A stretch of DNA of 48,492 bases from Flavobacteriales bacterium (GCA_027023475.1 JALVVJ010000063.1:1-48492), one strand, 5' to 3'. Positions 8,548 to 15,570 are shown, numbered from the stretch's first letter. A program made the numbers and translations. Notes: generated by a model from the sequence alone, not told the origin.

Positions 8548-8714
8548 GAGTGATGTCATTCCGACAAAGTTTTGCCGAGCGTCAACGAGGCAAAACGCCG
8601 AGGAATCTCTTCACGGATTGGACAATAGGAACGTAACATTCCGCCCCGGATGAAGCATACGTATTGAGATTTCTCAGTCGCGCCCTTCGGGCGCTCCATC
8701 GAAATGACAAGCTA
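8548..8714. mobile_element. Nested inverted-repeat (MITE/REP-like) unit inside copy A
   Basis: The unit has outer ends TGTCATTCCGACAAAG (8554-8569) and, on the other strand, TGTCATTTCGATGGAG (8694-8709). Inner inverted pairs are GAGGAATCTC (8600-8609) and GAGATTTCTC (8666-8675). It is absent from copy B at the matching place. Near-identical 18-20 base direct repeats (8528-8547 and 8715-8734) flank it, consistent with insertion plus target duplication or with a local duplication. Similar GTCATTTCGA...GAAATCTC sequences are, from memory, common between genes in this phylum. Confidence 0.6.
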
Positions 8715-8740
8715 CTTCAATGTTTACAGTAGCGGACAAT

Positions 8741-8844
8741 CATAAACCCGGATATTCCAACCAAGGCCGGATATTCCATTGTGGACGCGCGATTTATCGC
8801 GCGCACCTTATTATCGCGCCAGGGATGGAAGCGGTTATGCGGCG
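8741..8844 (+). repeat. Conserved island module with CGCGCGAT palindrome (copy A)
   Basis: Contains CGCGCGAT-TT-ATCGCGCG (a perfect 8-bp palindrome) followed by CACCTTATTATCGCGCC and AGGGATGGAAGCGG. The same module is in copy B (13230-13333, inverted) and copy C (42652-42753) with only scattered changes. A shorter piece is in copy D (28453-28480). Confidence 0.8.
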
Positions 8845-8851
8845 TGGGGGT

Positions 8852-8928
8852 GCGGCATGGTTTGCTGCCGGCGAGGTGGCTCCGAGGAACCGAGGAGACA
8901 CCGCAGCCGGCCCATAGCAAACCGCCGC
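8852..8928. repeat. Hypervariable long hairpin of copy A
   Basis: Nested perfect arms: GCGGC (8852-8856) with GCCGC (8924-8928), GGTTTGCT (8859-8866) with AGCAAACC (8916-8923), GCCGGC (8867-8872) with GCCGGC (8906-8911), GGTG (8875-8878) with CACC (8899-8902). Its primary sequence is unlike the hairpins at the same place in B, C and D. Confidence 0.75.
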
Positions 8929-9001
8929 GGCCCGAGCCGCATTTGAGCGGACAGCCCGGTCCCGGCTCGTGAACGCGCTGCGGTGCGCAGCAACGCAGCC
9001 T

Positions 9002-9165
9002 AGCGTTGCAGTAAGCATAAAATTATCACACCAAGTTTTTTTCTTTTTGCCGATAACGGCATTGACCATCCTTGCCATAGCTACGGCTATGCCTTCGGAT
9101 GGCCTGCTTTGTTCTCGACAAAAATAACTGCAACTTTTCCGACATTTTACACTTGCTGCAACGCT
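9002..9165. mobile_element. 164-bp foldback module, copy A
   Basis: The terminal inverted repeats are 23 bases (9002-9024 and 9143-9165; consensus AGCGTTGCAGCAAGC then RTAAAATG), 19 of 23 matching here. Inside are GCCG-ATAA-CGGC and CATAGC-TACG-GCTATG hairpins, the latter enclosed by CCATCC/GGATGG. It is about 92% identical to copy C and the same length in A, B and C. Confidence 0.8.
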
Positions 9166-9191
9166 GCGTGAACGAGTGCGGGAGGCGCCCT

Positions 9192-9228
9192 AAAAACATA
9201 AAACCGGCAGCCCAAAGCGAGCTGCCGG
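9192..9228 (-). terminator. Terminator after the cytochrome b561 gene
   Basis: Stem CCGGCAGC/GCTGCCGG (9204-9211 with 9221-9228), followed on minus by TTTTATGTTTTTA. The island end GGGCGCC begins immediately afterwards on the same strand. Confidence 0.75.
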
Positions 9229-9268
9229 AAAGTAAGTCGGTTCGTAAAAAAGGATGATTTTGGATGAA

Positions 9269-9790
9269 TTATTTCATTAACAAGCAAATCTTACGCAAGG
9301 GATTTTCGCCCGTTTTTTTGGCATACATTATCACTCCGCCCACGTGCATCAAAACCAAAATACCCAATAAAATAACCAAATTCTCGTGGATTTCCACCAA
9401 ATTATGCGGCGGTTCCTGCGTGGGGAACGGGCCGCCCAAATCGTATTGCAAGCCGCCTATGGTGTAAATGGAATATAAACCCACGACCGGAATGATAATC
9501 AAGAGTAAATACATCAGCCCGTGCACCGCTTTGACCAACTTTTCGTGGCCTTTGCTGTAATATTCGATTTCGGGCAAATCTTGTAAATGGCGCACTTTGT
9601 AGCTGAACCGGAAAAGCGTGATTATCAAAATGAAAACACCCGTAAAGGCATGCAAGCGGAAAACATTGAAGTTTTGTTCATTAAACTCCAAGGTTTCCAA
9701 GTAAAGTCCCACACCGGCTTCCACGATGAGCAACAAAACCGTGAGCCAGTGCATAATGATGAGCGGTTTGGGATACTTTTGCGTGTTCAT
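9269..9790 (-). CDS. Cytochrome b561-like membrane protein
   Basis: A 173-residue four-helix membrane protein that probably binds two b-type haems and passes electrons in the cytoplasmic membrane. Candidate haem ligands are the histidines in PLIIMHWLTVLLLIVEAGV, RLHAFTGVFILIITLF, KAVHGLMYLLLIIIP and LVILLGILVLMHVGG. The pattern fits the prokaryotic cytochrome b561 family. The frame stays open far upstream (to 10762), but that part is antisense to the M42 peptidase gene; the ATG at 9790 gives a normal family start (MNTQKYPKPLIIMHW) and follows a good -7 box. The electron partner is unknown. Confidence 0.86.
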   Translation of the reverse strand: MNTQKYPKPLIIMHWLTVLLLIVEAGVGLYLETLEFNEQNFNVFRLHAFTGVFILIITLFRFSYKVRHLQDLPEIEYYSKGHEKLVKAVHGLMYLLLIIIPVVGLYSIYTIGGLQYDLGGPFPTQEPPHNLVEIHENLVILLGILVLMHVGGVIMYAKKTGENPLRKICLLMK

Positions 9791-9815
9791 TGTTACTTGA
9801 TTTTTTGGATTGTTA

Positions 9816-9823
9816 CAAATATA
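9816..9823 (-). promoter_or_regulatory. -7 box for the cytochrome b561 gene
   Basis: Minus strand TATATTTG, 25 bases before the ATG at 9790, in a 93-base divergent intergenic region. It supports 9790 as the start. Confidence 0.55.
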
Positions 9824-9851
9824 GCCATTTCGCGGCAAAATTATTTTCCGT

Positions 9852-9859
9852 AATTTTGA
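9852..9859 (+). promoter_or_regulatory. -7 box for the M42 peptidase operon
   Basis: TAATTTTG matches TAnnTTTG, 24 bases before the ATG at 9884. No clear -33 box. Confidence 0.5.
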
Positions 9860-9883
9860 GCAAAATAATTCCTGATATACTTT

Positions 9884-10975
9884 ATGAAAAAATTCAAGAA
9901 AATTATCGGTCGCAAATCTTTTGCTTTCCTTCAAAAATATATCAACAATGCCGCGCCCACGGGCTATGAATACAACGGCCAAAAACTGTGGATGGATTAT
10001 CTGCGCCCTTATGCCGACGATTTGATTACCGATGCCTACGGCACGGCCGTGGCCGTGGTCAATCCCGAGGCCGACTTTAAGGTTGTAATTGAAGCCCATG
10101 CCGACGAAATTTCCTGGTATGTGAACTACATCACCGACGACGGATTGATTTATGTGATTCGCAACGGCGGTTCCGACCACATGATTGCTCCGTCCAAAAA
10201 AGTGCATATCCACACCGAAAACGGCATTGTGGAAGGTATTTTCGGATGGCCGGCCATTCACACACGGCTTCACGGCAAGGAAGAATGCCCCAAAGTGGAA
10301 AACATTTTTGTGGACATCGGTGCCAAAGACAAGGACGAAGTGGAAAAACTGGGCGTGCACGTGGGTAGTGTGATTACCTATCCCGATGAATTTTTCGTGC
10401 TCAACAAAAACCGCTACGTGGGCCGCGCCCTGGATAACCGTATGGGCGGATTTATGATCGCCGAAACCTTGCGGCTGATTCGCGAAAACGGTATCGACCT
10501 TCCTTACGGGCTTTATGTGGTCAATTCGGTGCAGGAAGAAATCGGGCTCCGCGGCGCCCAGATGATCACCGAAACCATCAAGCCGGATATGGCCATCGTT
10601 ACCGATGTGTGCCACGACACCACCACGCCCATGATCAACAAAAAGAAAGAGGGCGAAATACGGCTGGGCAAAGGTCCGGTTATTTCCTATGCGCCGGCTG
10701 TTCACCACAAGGTGCGCGACTTGATTATCGACACGGCCCGCAAAAACGACATTCCGTTCCAACGCTTGGCTTCGTCGCGTAGCACGGGCACCGACACCGA
10801 CGCCTTTGCCTATTCCAATGGCGGCGTGCCTTCGGCACTGATTTCGCTACCTTTGCGTTATATGCACACCACGGTGGAAACCGTGCACAAAGACGACGTG
10901 GACAACCTGATACGGCTGATGGCGACCGTGCTTTCGGAAATTAAGCCCGGCATTTCGCTATCCTACTTCGATTAA
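9884..10975 (+). CDS. M42 family metallopeptidase (aminopeptidase/FrvX-like)
   Basis: A 363-residue zinc-dependent peptidase; family members are cytoplasmic aminopeptidases, often forming large tetrahedral complexes. The expected di-zinc and catalytic residues are visible: VIEAHADEIS (His and Asp), GRALDNRMGG (bridging Asp), NSVQEEIGLRGA (catalytic Glu and ligand Glu), VTDVCHDT (Asp) and RYMHTTVETVHKDD (His). No signal peptide. Substrate specificity cannot be read from the sequence. It leads a plus-strand run with DUF3098, uppP and truB, 20 bases ahead of the next gene, so co-transcription is likely although the functions are not obviously linked. Confidence 0.92.
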   Translation: MKKFKKIIGRKSFAFLQKYINNAAPTGYEYNGQKLWMDYLRPYADDLITDAYGTAVAVVNPEADFKVVIEAHADEISWYVNYITDDGLIYVIRNGGSDHMIAPSKKVHIHTENGIVEGIFGWPAIHTRLHGKEECPKVENIFVDIGAKDKDEVEKLGVHVGSVITYPDEFFVLNKNRYVGRALDNRMGGFMIAETLRLIRENGIDLPYGLYVVNSVQEEIGLRGAQMITETIKPDMAIVTDVCHDTTTPMINKKKEGEIRLGKGPVISYAPAVHHKVRDLIIDTARKNDIPFQRLASSRSTGTDTDAFAYSNGGVPSALISLPLRYMHTTVETVHKDDVDNLIRLMATVLSEIKPGISLSYFD

Positions 10976-10995
10976 TCCCGAAAAAAACGAACATT

Positions 10996-11256
10996 ATGGC
11001 CAACAAAAAAGAACATAAAACCTACACACCGCTTTTTGGTAAGGAAAACTACCGCTGGATGTTTATCGGACTGGGGCTTATTGCCTTGGGCTTTATCCTG
11101 ATGGCAGGGGGCAAGGGTTCCTACGCACCCGACGGATTCGACCCTTCGATTTTCAGTTTCCGGCGCATCCGGCTTGCCCCGGCGCTCATTGTGGCGGGCT
11201 TTTTGGTGGAAGTGTATGCCATACTGCGTAGTCCAGGCAAAAAATCCGGCCGATGA
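10996..11256 (+). CDS. DUF3098 small membrane protein
   Basis: An 86-residue protein with two hydrophobic segments (WMFIGLGLIALGFILMAGG and LAPALIVAGFLVEVYAILR) and a basic tail. The layout LFGKENYRWMFIGLGLIALG and FDPSIFSFRRIRLAP is the DUF3098 pattern. Function unknown. Its stop overlaps the uppP start (ATGA at 11253-11256), which suggests translational coupling and perhaps a role next to the undecaprenyl-phosphate cycle; that link is inference from position. Confidence 0.88.
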   Translation: MANKKEHKTYTPLFGKENYRWMFIGLGLIALGFILMAGGKGSYAPDGFDPSIFSFRRIRLAPALIVAGFLVEVYAILRSPGKKSGR

Positions 11257-12026
11257 GTTGGTTGGAAGCCCTGCTTTTGGCCATAGTGGAAGGGCTTACC
11301 GAATTTTTGCCCGTGTCGTCCACAGGCCATATGATTCTCACGGCCGACCTTTTCCACATTCATCCCGAGGCGCCTTTTACCAAACTCTACATTGTGGTCA
11401 TTCAGTTGGGTGCCATCCTTTCGGTGGTGGTGCTCTACTGGAAGCGTTTTTTCAAGTCTTGGGATTTTTACTACAAACTATTGATTGCCTTTTTGCCGGC
11501 GGTGGTGTTCGGCTTGCTGTTCAACGACCTGATTGACCGCTTGCTGGGCAGTTCGTTGGTGGTGGCCGTGATGCTTGTTTTGGGCGGCTTGGTATTTCTT
11601 AAAGCCGACGATTGGTGGGGCGGTTACCGTGATACGGAAATTACGCCGGGCAAGGCCTTGCGTATCGGTTTGTTTCAAACCCTGGCCATGGTGCCGGGCG
11701 TGTCGCGCAGCGGAGCCACCATCATTGGCGGTATGCTTCAAAAGCTCGACCGCAAAACCGCCGTGGAGTTTTCCTTTTTCCTGGCCGTGCCCACCATGCT
11801 GGGCGCTACGGCTAAAAAACTCTGGGATTTTTACGGCGAAGGTTTGCAACTGGATGCGCATCATATTCAATTGATATTGTTTGGCAATGTCGTGGCCTTT
11901 GTGGTGGCCATGTTGGCCATCAAATTTTTTATCCATTATATCAGCCGGCACGGGTTCCGGTTGTTCGGCTACTACCGGATTATTTTGGGCTTGCTAATTT
12001 TGGCTTGGATTTACGTCTTCAAATAG
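11253..12026 (+). CDS. uppP: Undecaprenyl-diphosphate phosphatase
   Basis: A 257-residue polytopic membrane enzyme that removes a phosphate from undecaprenyl diphosphate, regenerating the lipid carrier for peptidoglycan and surface polysaccharides; family members confer bacitracin tolerance. Conserved motifs: VEGLTEFLPVSSTGHMIL near the N-terminus (Glu-rich active-site motif) and VPGVSRSGATIIGG in the middle (catalytic Arg and Ser). About eight hydrophobic segments; length is typical. It overlaps DUF3098 by 4 bases and precedes truB by 7 bases. Confidence 0.96.
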   Translation: MSWLEALLLAIVEGLTEFLPVSSTGHMILTADLFHIHPEAPFTKLYIVVIQLGAILSVVVLYWKRFFKSWDFYYKLLIAFLPAVVFGLLFNDLIDRLLGSSLVVAVMLVLGGLVFLKADDWWGGYRDTEITPGKALRIGLFQTLAMVPGVSRSGATIIGGMLQKLDRKTAVEFSFFLAVPTMLGATAKKLWDFYGEGLQLDAHHIQLILFGNVVAFVVAMLAIKFFIHYISRHGFRLFGYYRIILGLLILAWIYVFK

Positions 12027-12033
12027 GCAAGGG

Positions 12034-12741
12034 ATGAACAACGAATTTATTGTAAGCGAACAAGACCTGCGCACCGGAAAAATCCTGCTGATCGACAAGC
12101 CCGAAGGATGGACTTCGTTCGATGTGGTGGGCAAAATCCGTTCGGTGCTTCGCAAAAAATTCGACCGCAAGAACATTAAAGTGGGCCACGGCGGCACCTT
12201 GGATCCTTTGGCCACCGGGCTTTTGCTCATAGGCATAGGTCCGGCCACCAAATTGTTGCAATCCATCCAACAAGCCGACAAAACCTACGAGGGCATCATC
12301 CGCCTGGGCGCCGTTACGCCTTCCTACGACCGCGAAACGCCGCCGCAGGATTTCAAGCCCTACGAACATATAGGCCGGGAGCAAATCCTGGATGTTTTTG
12401 CCCGGTTTACGGGGTCGCAGATGCAATTCCCGCCTTTGTATTCGGCAGTGCGCAAAGGCGGACGGCGGCTATACGAACTGGCCCGTAAGGGCCAAACCGA
12501 CGTTTGCATAGAGCCGCGGCCGGTGCATATTCACACTTTGGAACTGCTGGATTATCGTCCGCCGGAGGTGTTGTTCCGTTCGCGCGTGAGCAAGGGCACC
12601 TACATTCGCAGTTTGGCCCATGACATTGGGCAGGCCTTGGGCTGTGGCGGGTATTTGGAACAGTTGCGGCGCACGCATATCGGCCGTTTTTCGGTGGACA
12701 ATGCCATTGGGCCGGAGCAGTGGATGAAGTTGAATATTTGA
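12034..12741 (+). CDS. truB: tRNA pseudouridine(55) synthase
   Basis: Converts U55 to pseudouridine in the T-loop of tRNAs. 235 residues with KPEGWTSFDVVGKIR, the catalytic-Asp motif KVGHGGTLDPLATG (Asp57), YEGIIRLGAVTPSYDRE, PPLYSAVRKGGRRLYELAR and the C-terminal GTYIRSLAHDIGQALGCGGYL. It is short for TruB, lacking an extended PUA-type tail, as is usual in this phylum. An AAGGG stretch lies before the ATG. Seven T residues directly follow the stop, then island B begins. Confidence 0.95.
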   Translation: MNNEFIVSEQDLRTGKILLIDKPEGWTSFDVVGKIRSVLRKKFDRKNIKVGHGGTLDPLATGLLLIGIGPATKLLQSIQQADKTYEGIIRLGAVTPSYDRETPPQDFKPYEHIGREQILDVFARFTGSQMQFPPLYSAVRKGGRRLYELARKGQTDVCIEPRPVHIHTLELLDYRPPEVLFRSRVSKGTYIRSLAHDIGQALGCGGYLEQLRRTHIGRFSVDNAIGPEQWMKLNI

Positions 12742-12771
12742 TTTTTTTGGGCGCCCCGCCCTCATTCATGC

Positions 12772-12935
12772 AGCGTTGCAGCAAGCGTAAAATGTCGGAA
12801 AAGTTGAAGTTAATTTTGTCTAGAACAAAGCAGGCAATCCGAAGGCATAGCCGTAGCTATGGCAAGGATGGGCAATGCCGTTATCGGCAAAAAGAACAAA
12901 ACTTGGTGTGATCATTTTATGCTTGCTGCAACGCT
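12772..12935. mobile_element. 164-bp foldback module, copy B
   Basis: Terminal inverted repeats at 12772-12794 and 12913-12935 match at 22 of 23 positions. The length is the same 164 bp as in copies A and C, and the inner hairpins CATAGC/GCTATG and GCCG/CGGC are kept. Confidence 0.8.
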
Positions 12936-13124
12936 AAGCCGCACTGCTTCACTTTGTTCGCATTGCGGCGCATTCATGAGGCGGGACTCGCTCCGCTCGG
13001 CTCCCGCTCTCGTTCAGGCAGCTTGCATTGCTTCACATTCGTTCGCACCGCAACGTCTTCACGAGGCGGGACTCGCTCCGCTCGCCCTGCGGCCGGGCTG
13101 TCCGCTCAAATGCGGCTTGGACAG

Positions 13125-13222
13125 TGCCGTGGTTTTGCGCGGGCTGCGCCTGCGCTTGCCCGCGCCCGCCCGTGCGTGGGGCTTCCTGCTGGTCGCCTCC
13201 GCCAGGCGGAAAACCATCGGCA
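13125..13222. repeat. Hypervariable hairpin region of copy B
   Basis: Outer arms TGCCG (13125-13129) with CGGCA (13218-13222) and GGTTTT (13131-13136) with AAAACC (13210-13215) enclose an 8-bp hairpin GCGCGGGC/GCCCGCGC (13137-13144 with 13158-13165) and a smaller GCCT/AGGC hairpin. It shows little sequence similarity to A, C or D here. Confidence 0.65.
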
Positions 13223-13229
13223 TTTCCTG

Positions 13230-13333
13230 CGCCGCATAACCGCTCCCATCCCTGGCGCGATAATAAGGTGCGCGCGATAAATCGCGCGTCCACAATGGAA
13301 TATCCGGCCTTGATTGATACATCCAGGTTTATG
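13230..13333 (-). repeat. Conserved island module with CGCGCGAT palindrome (copy B)
   Basis: Inverted copy of the module at 8741-8844, with the same 8-bp palindrome and the CACCTTATTATCGCGCC stretch. Confidence 0.8.
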
Positions 13334-13674
13334 ATTAATGTCCTAATGTAAACATTGAAGGCGAAACCGCTATGCGGTTTCGCCACCCCCCGAGGAGACC
13401 GAAGGGCTCCGAGGGCCGCGAGGAGACGCAAAGCGGCTCCGAAGCGAGCGAAGCAAGACCGCCAGGGCTTGCGAAGCCGCGGAACAAGACAAGGCGCGGC
13501 CTTCGCCAGGGTCAGCGGAAGCCGAAGACTTGTGGAGCAGCGAAGGAAAACAAGCGCGGCCCGTGCGACGGCCACCGGAAGCACAGGTTTCCGAAGCCAC
13601 ATATATAAAATAAGGCCAAGCACTCGAAAAAAATAATACTAACATACATAGAATCAAAGTGTTAGAGTGTAAAA

Positions 13675-13706
13675 TTTGACAAGCCCTTTTTTTTGCCCTA
13701 TCTTTG
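13675..13706 (+). promoter_or_regulatory. Promoter of queA
   Basis: TTTGAC (13675-13680), 18 bases, then TATCTTTG (13699-13706): both Bacteroidota boxes at consensus spacing. Together with AAAGGAG at 13716-13722 it fixes the queA start at 13730. Confidence 0.75.
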
Positions 13707-13729
13707 TGTGCTTTTTAAAGGAGCCGTAT

Positions 13730-14779
13730 ATGAAATTATCGCAATTCGACTACCACTTGCCCCCCGAACTTATTGCCCAATATCCCGCCGATTTTCGCGA
13801 CGAATCACGCCTGATGGTGGTGCATCGCGATACCGGTGAAATCGAACACCGGATGTTTCGCGACATTTTGGACTATTTCGACGAAGGCGATGTTTTGGTG
13901 CTCAACAATACCAAAGTGTTTCCTGCCCGGCTTTTGGGCACCAAAGAGAAAACGGGTGCCAATATCGAAGTGTTTTTGCTGCGCGAACTGGATCCCGAAA
14001 CCCGGCTCTGGGACGTGCTGGTGGAACCGGCGCGTAAAATTCGTATCGGCAACAAGTTGTTTTTCGGCGAAAACGACGAAATGGTGGCCGAAGTTATCGA
14101 CAACACCACATCGCGCGGACGAACCATCCGGTTCCAATATGACGGCTCCTACGAGGAATACCGCCGAAAACTGAACGAACTGGGTAAAACACCGTTGCCC
14201 AAATATATCAAACGCGACGAGGAGGAATTCGACAAAGAACGCTATCAAACCGTTTATGCCAAAAAAGAAGGCGCGGTGGCTGCTCCCACGGCCGGACTTC
14301 ATTTTTCGCGCCGGCTGCTCAAATGGCTGGAAGTGAAGGGGGTGGAATTTTCCGAAATAACGCTCCACGTGGGCATCGGCACTTTTTCGCCCGTGGAGGT
14401 GGAGGATTTGGGCAAGCACAAAATGGATTCGGAATACTTTGAAATTCCCGAAGAGGCCGCAGCCATTGTCAATCGTGCGTTGGACAATGAAAAACGCGTT
14501 TGTGCGGTGGGCACCACGGTGGTGCGCGCCTTGGAATCGTCGGTAACGGCAAGCCGGCGATTGGAACCCAAAGCCCGTTGGACGCATAAATTCATTTATC
14601 CGCCCTACACTTTTCAGATTCCCAATGCCATGATTACCAATTTCCACCTGCCCAAATCCACTTTGCTGATGCTGGTGGCGGCATTTGGTGGCTATGATTT
14701 GATTATGCGTGCCTACGAAACGGCCGTTAAGGAAAAATACCGTTTTTATTCCTACGGCGATGCTATGTTGATTTTGTAG
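13730..14779 (+). CDS. queA: S-adenosylmethionine:tRNA ribosyltransferase-isomerase
   Basis: Penultimate step of queuosine synthesis: transfers and isomerises the ribosyl moiety of S-adenosylmethionine onto preQ1 in tRNA. 349 residues from the ATG at 13730, which has a strong AAAGGAG site 7 bases upstream, rare in this window. The open frame starts earlier (13676), but that stretch contains the promoter. Motifs: [64 protein letters not shown], and [20 protein letters not shown]. Length is typical. It lies directly downstream of island B. Confidence 0.96.
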   Translation: MKLSQFDYHLPPELIAQYPADFRDESRLMVVHRDTGEIEHRMFRDILDYFDEGDVLVLNNTKVFPARLLGTKEKTGANIEVFLLRELDPETRLWDVLVEPARKIRIGNKLFFGENDEMVAEVIDNTTSRGRTIRFQYDGSYEEYRRKLNELGKTPLPKYIKRDEEEFDKERYQTVYAKKEGAVAAPTAGLHFSRRLLKWLEVKGVEFSEITLHVGIGTFSPVEVEDLGKHKMDSEYFEIPEEAAAIVNRALDNEKRVCAVGTTVVRALESSVTASRRLEPKARWTHKFIYPPYTFQIPNAMITNFHLPKSTLLMLVAAFGGYDLIMRAYETAVKEKYRFYSYGDAMLIL

Positions 14780-14783
14780 CCGG

Positions 14784-15560
14784 ATGCGGGTGGTCTTTTT
14801 GGGCACCGGTTCGTCTTTGGGCACACCTATGATCGGTTGCACTTGTGCGGTATGCCGCAGTGATGACCCGCACGACAAGCGCCTTAGGGCTTCGCTCTAC
14901 GTTGAAAGCCGGGGCGAACGTATCCTTATCGATCCGGGGCCTGATTTCCGGGCCCAATGTTTGCATCACGGCATTACGCAAATCGACACTTTTTTGATTA
15001 CGCACCCGCACCGCGACCATATCGGCGGCCTGGACGATACGCGTGCCGTATATTATGCCATGGACAAACGGCCTTTGCAATTTTATGCCGAAGACTTTAC
15101 GCTGGAAGGGATATTCAAATATTACGATTATTTGTTTCCGCGCGAGGGAAACAGCCATTATCACGGTGCACCACAGGCCCGGTTTCAGCACATCGAGGCC
15201 TTCCGGTCCTTTGCTACGATGAAAAATGAAGTCATTCCACTGAGGGGATGGCACGGCAGCATGCCGGTTACGGGATTCCGCATCGGACGCTTGGTTTACC
15301 TGACCGATGTAAAGGAAGTTCCCGCCGAAACCGCCGCGTTTATCACACCGGATGATGTTTTGGTTTTGGGCGCCTTGCAGCAGCAGCCGCACGCCATTCA
15401 CTTCAATTTGGACGAAGCGCTTGCTTTTGTGGAACAAACCCGGCCTGCACAAACCTTTCTGACCCATATCGGCCACCGGATGGGCAAGCAAGCGGATTTG
15501 GAAGCACAATTGCCGGTCAACGTCCGGCCTGCCTACGATGGACTGGTAATAGAGATTTAA
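14784..15560 (+). CDS. MBL-fold metal-dependent hydrolase (PhnP-like)
   Basis: A 258-residue metallo-beta-lactamase-fold phosphodiesterase-like protein. MRVVFLGTGSSLGTPMIGC starts the fold; the metal motif is THPHRDHIGGLDD, further ligands lie in RGWHGSMPV, YLTDVKEVP and FLTHIGHRMG. The cysteine pair in IGCTCAVCRSD recalls PhnP, which opens cyclic phosphodiesters. No phn genes are nearby, so the physiological substrate is unknown. It starts 4 bases after the queA stop and is probably co-transcribed with it. Convergent with the next gene, 10 bases away. Confidence 0.88.
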   Translation: MRVVFLGTGSSLGTPMIGCTCAVCRSDDPHDKRLRASLYVESRGERILIDPGPDFRAQCLHHGITQIDTFLITHPHRDHIGGLDDTRAVYYAMDKRPLQFYAEDFTLEGIFKYYDYLFPREGNSHYHGAPQARFQHIEAFRSFATMKNEVIPLRGWHGSMPVTGFRIGRLVYLTDVKEVPAETAAFITPDDVLVLGALQQQPHAIHFNLDEALAFVEQTRPAQTFLTHIGHRMGKQADLEAQLPVNVRPAYDGLVIEI

Positions 15561-15570
15561 TCCGGGCGGA

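Larger units (their letters stand above)
8264..9190 (+). repeat. Palindrome-rich composite repeat island, copy A
   Basis: About 930 bases without a credible gene, between the convergent rng and cytochrome b561 genes. Order on plus: a GC-rich block of short hairpins (8280-8528, ending in an 11-bp perfect hairpin 8504-8528), a nested inverted-repeat insertion (8548-8714), a conserved segment with a CGCGCGAT/ATCGCGCG palindrome (8741-8844), a hypervariable long hairpin (8852-8928), a conserved GAGCGGACAGCCCGG segment (8936-8960), and a 164-bp foldback module (9002-9165), ending at GGCGCCC (9184-9190). The same modules in the same order occur in copies B (inverted) and C, and partly in D. Open frames here are by-products of high GC content. 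Confidence 0.85.
12749..13600 (-). repeat. Palindrome-rich composite repeat island, copy B (inverted)
   Basis: The interval between truB and queA (about 930 bases) holds no credible gene. In the order seen on plus: GGGCGCC end (12749-12755), 164-bp foldback (12772-12935), a region with a local direct duplication (12945-13000 and 13029-13084), GGGCTGTCCGCTC segment (13095-13110), hypervariable hairpins (13125-13222), the CGCGCGAT module (13230-13333), an 11-bp perfect hairpin (13360-13384), then a GC-rich block of short hairpins to about 13600. This is the mirror order of copies A and C. The queA promoter follows directly. Confidence 0.85.

Noticed and set aside
8741-9190. Group II intron or retron as identity of the islands
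   Set aside because: Insertion next to terminators recalls class C group II introns, but no intron-like 5' GTGCG, domain V or reverse transcriptase was found.
9791-10762. N-terminal extension of the cytochrome b561 frame on minus
   Set aside because: It is antisense to the clearly real M42 peptidase gene; the ATG at 9790 with its own -7 box explains the gene.
12859-13239. Open frame starting MARMGNAVIGKK in island B, also seen in islands A and C
   Set aside because: Over the first 25 codons the three copies differ at five codons and every difference changes the amino acid, none is silent. That fits conservation of DNA or RNA structure, not of protein.
13033-13623. 196-residue open frame on minus through island B (with VDARFIARTLLSRQGW)
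   Set aside because: The same frame in A and C carries almost only amino-acid-changing differences, and it is interrupted in A by the nested insertion. High GC content explains the long frame.
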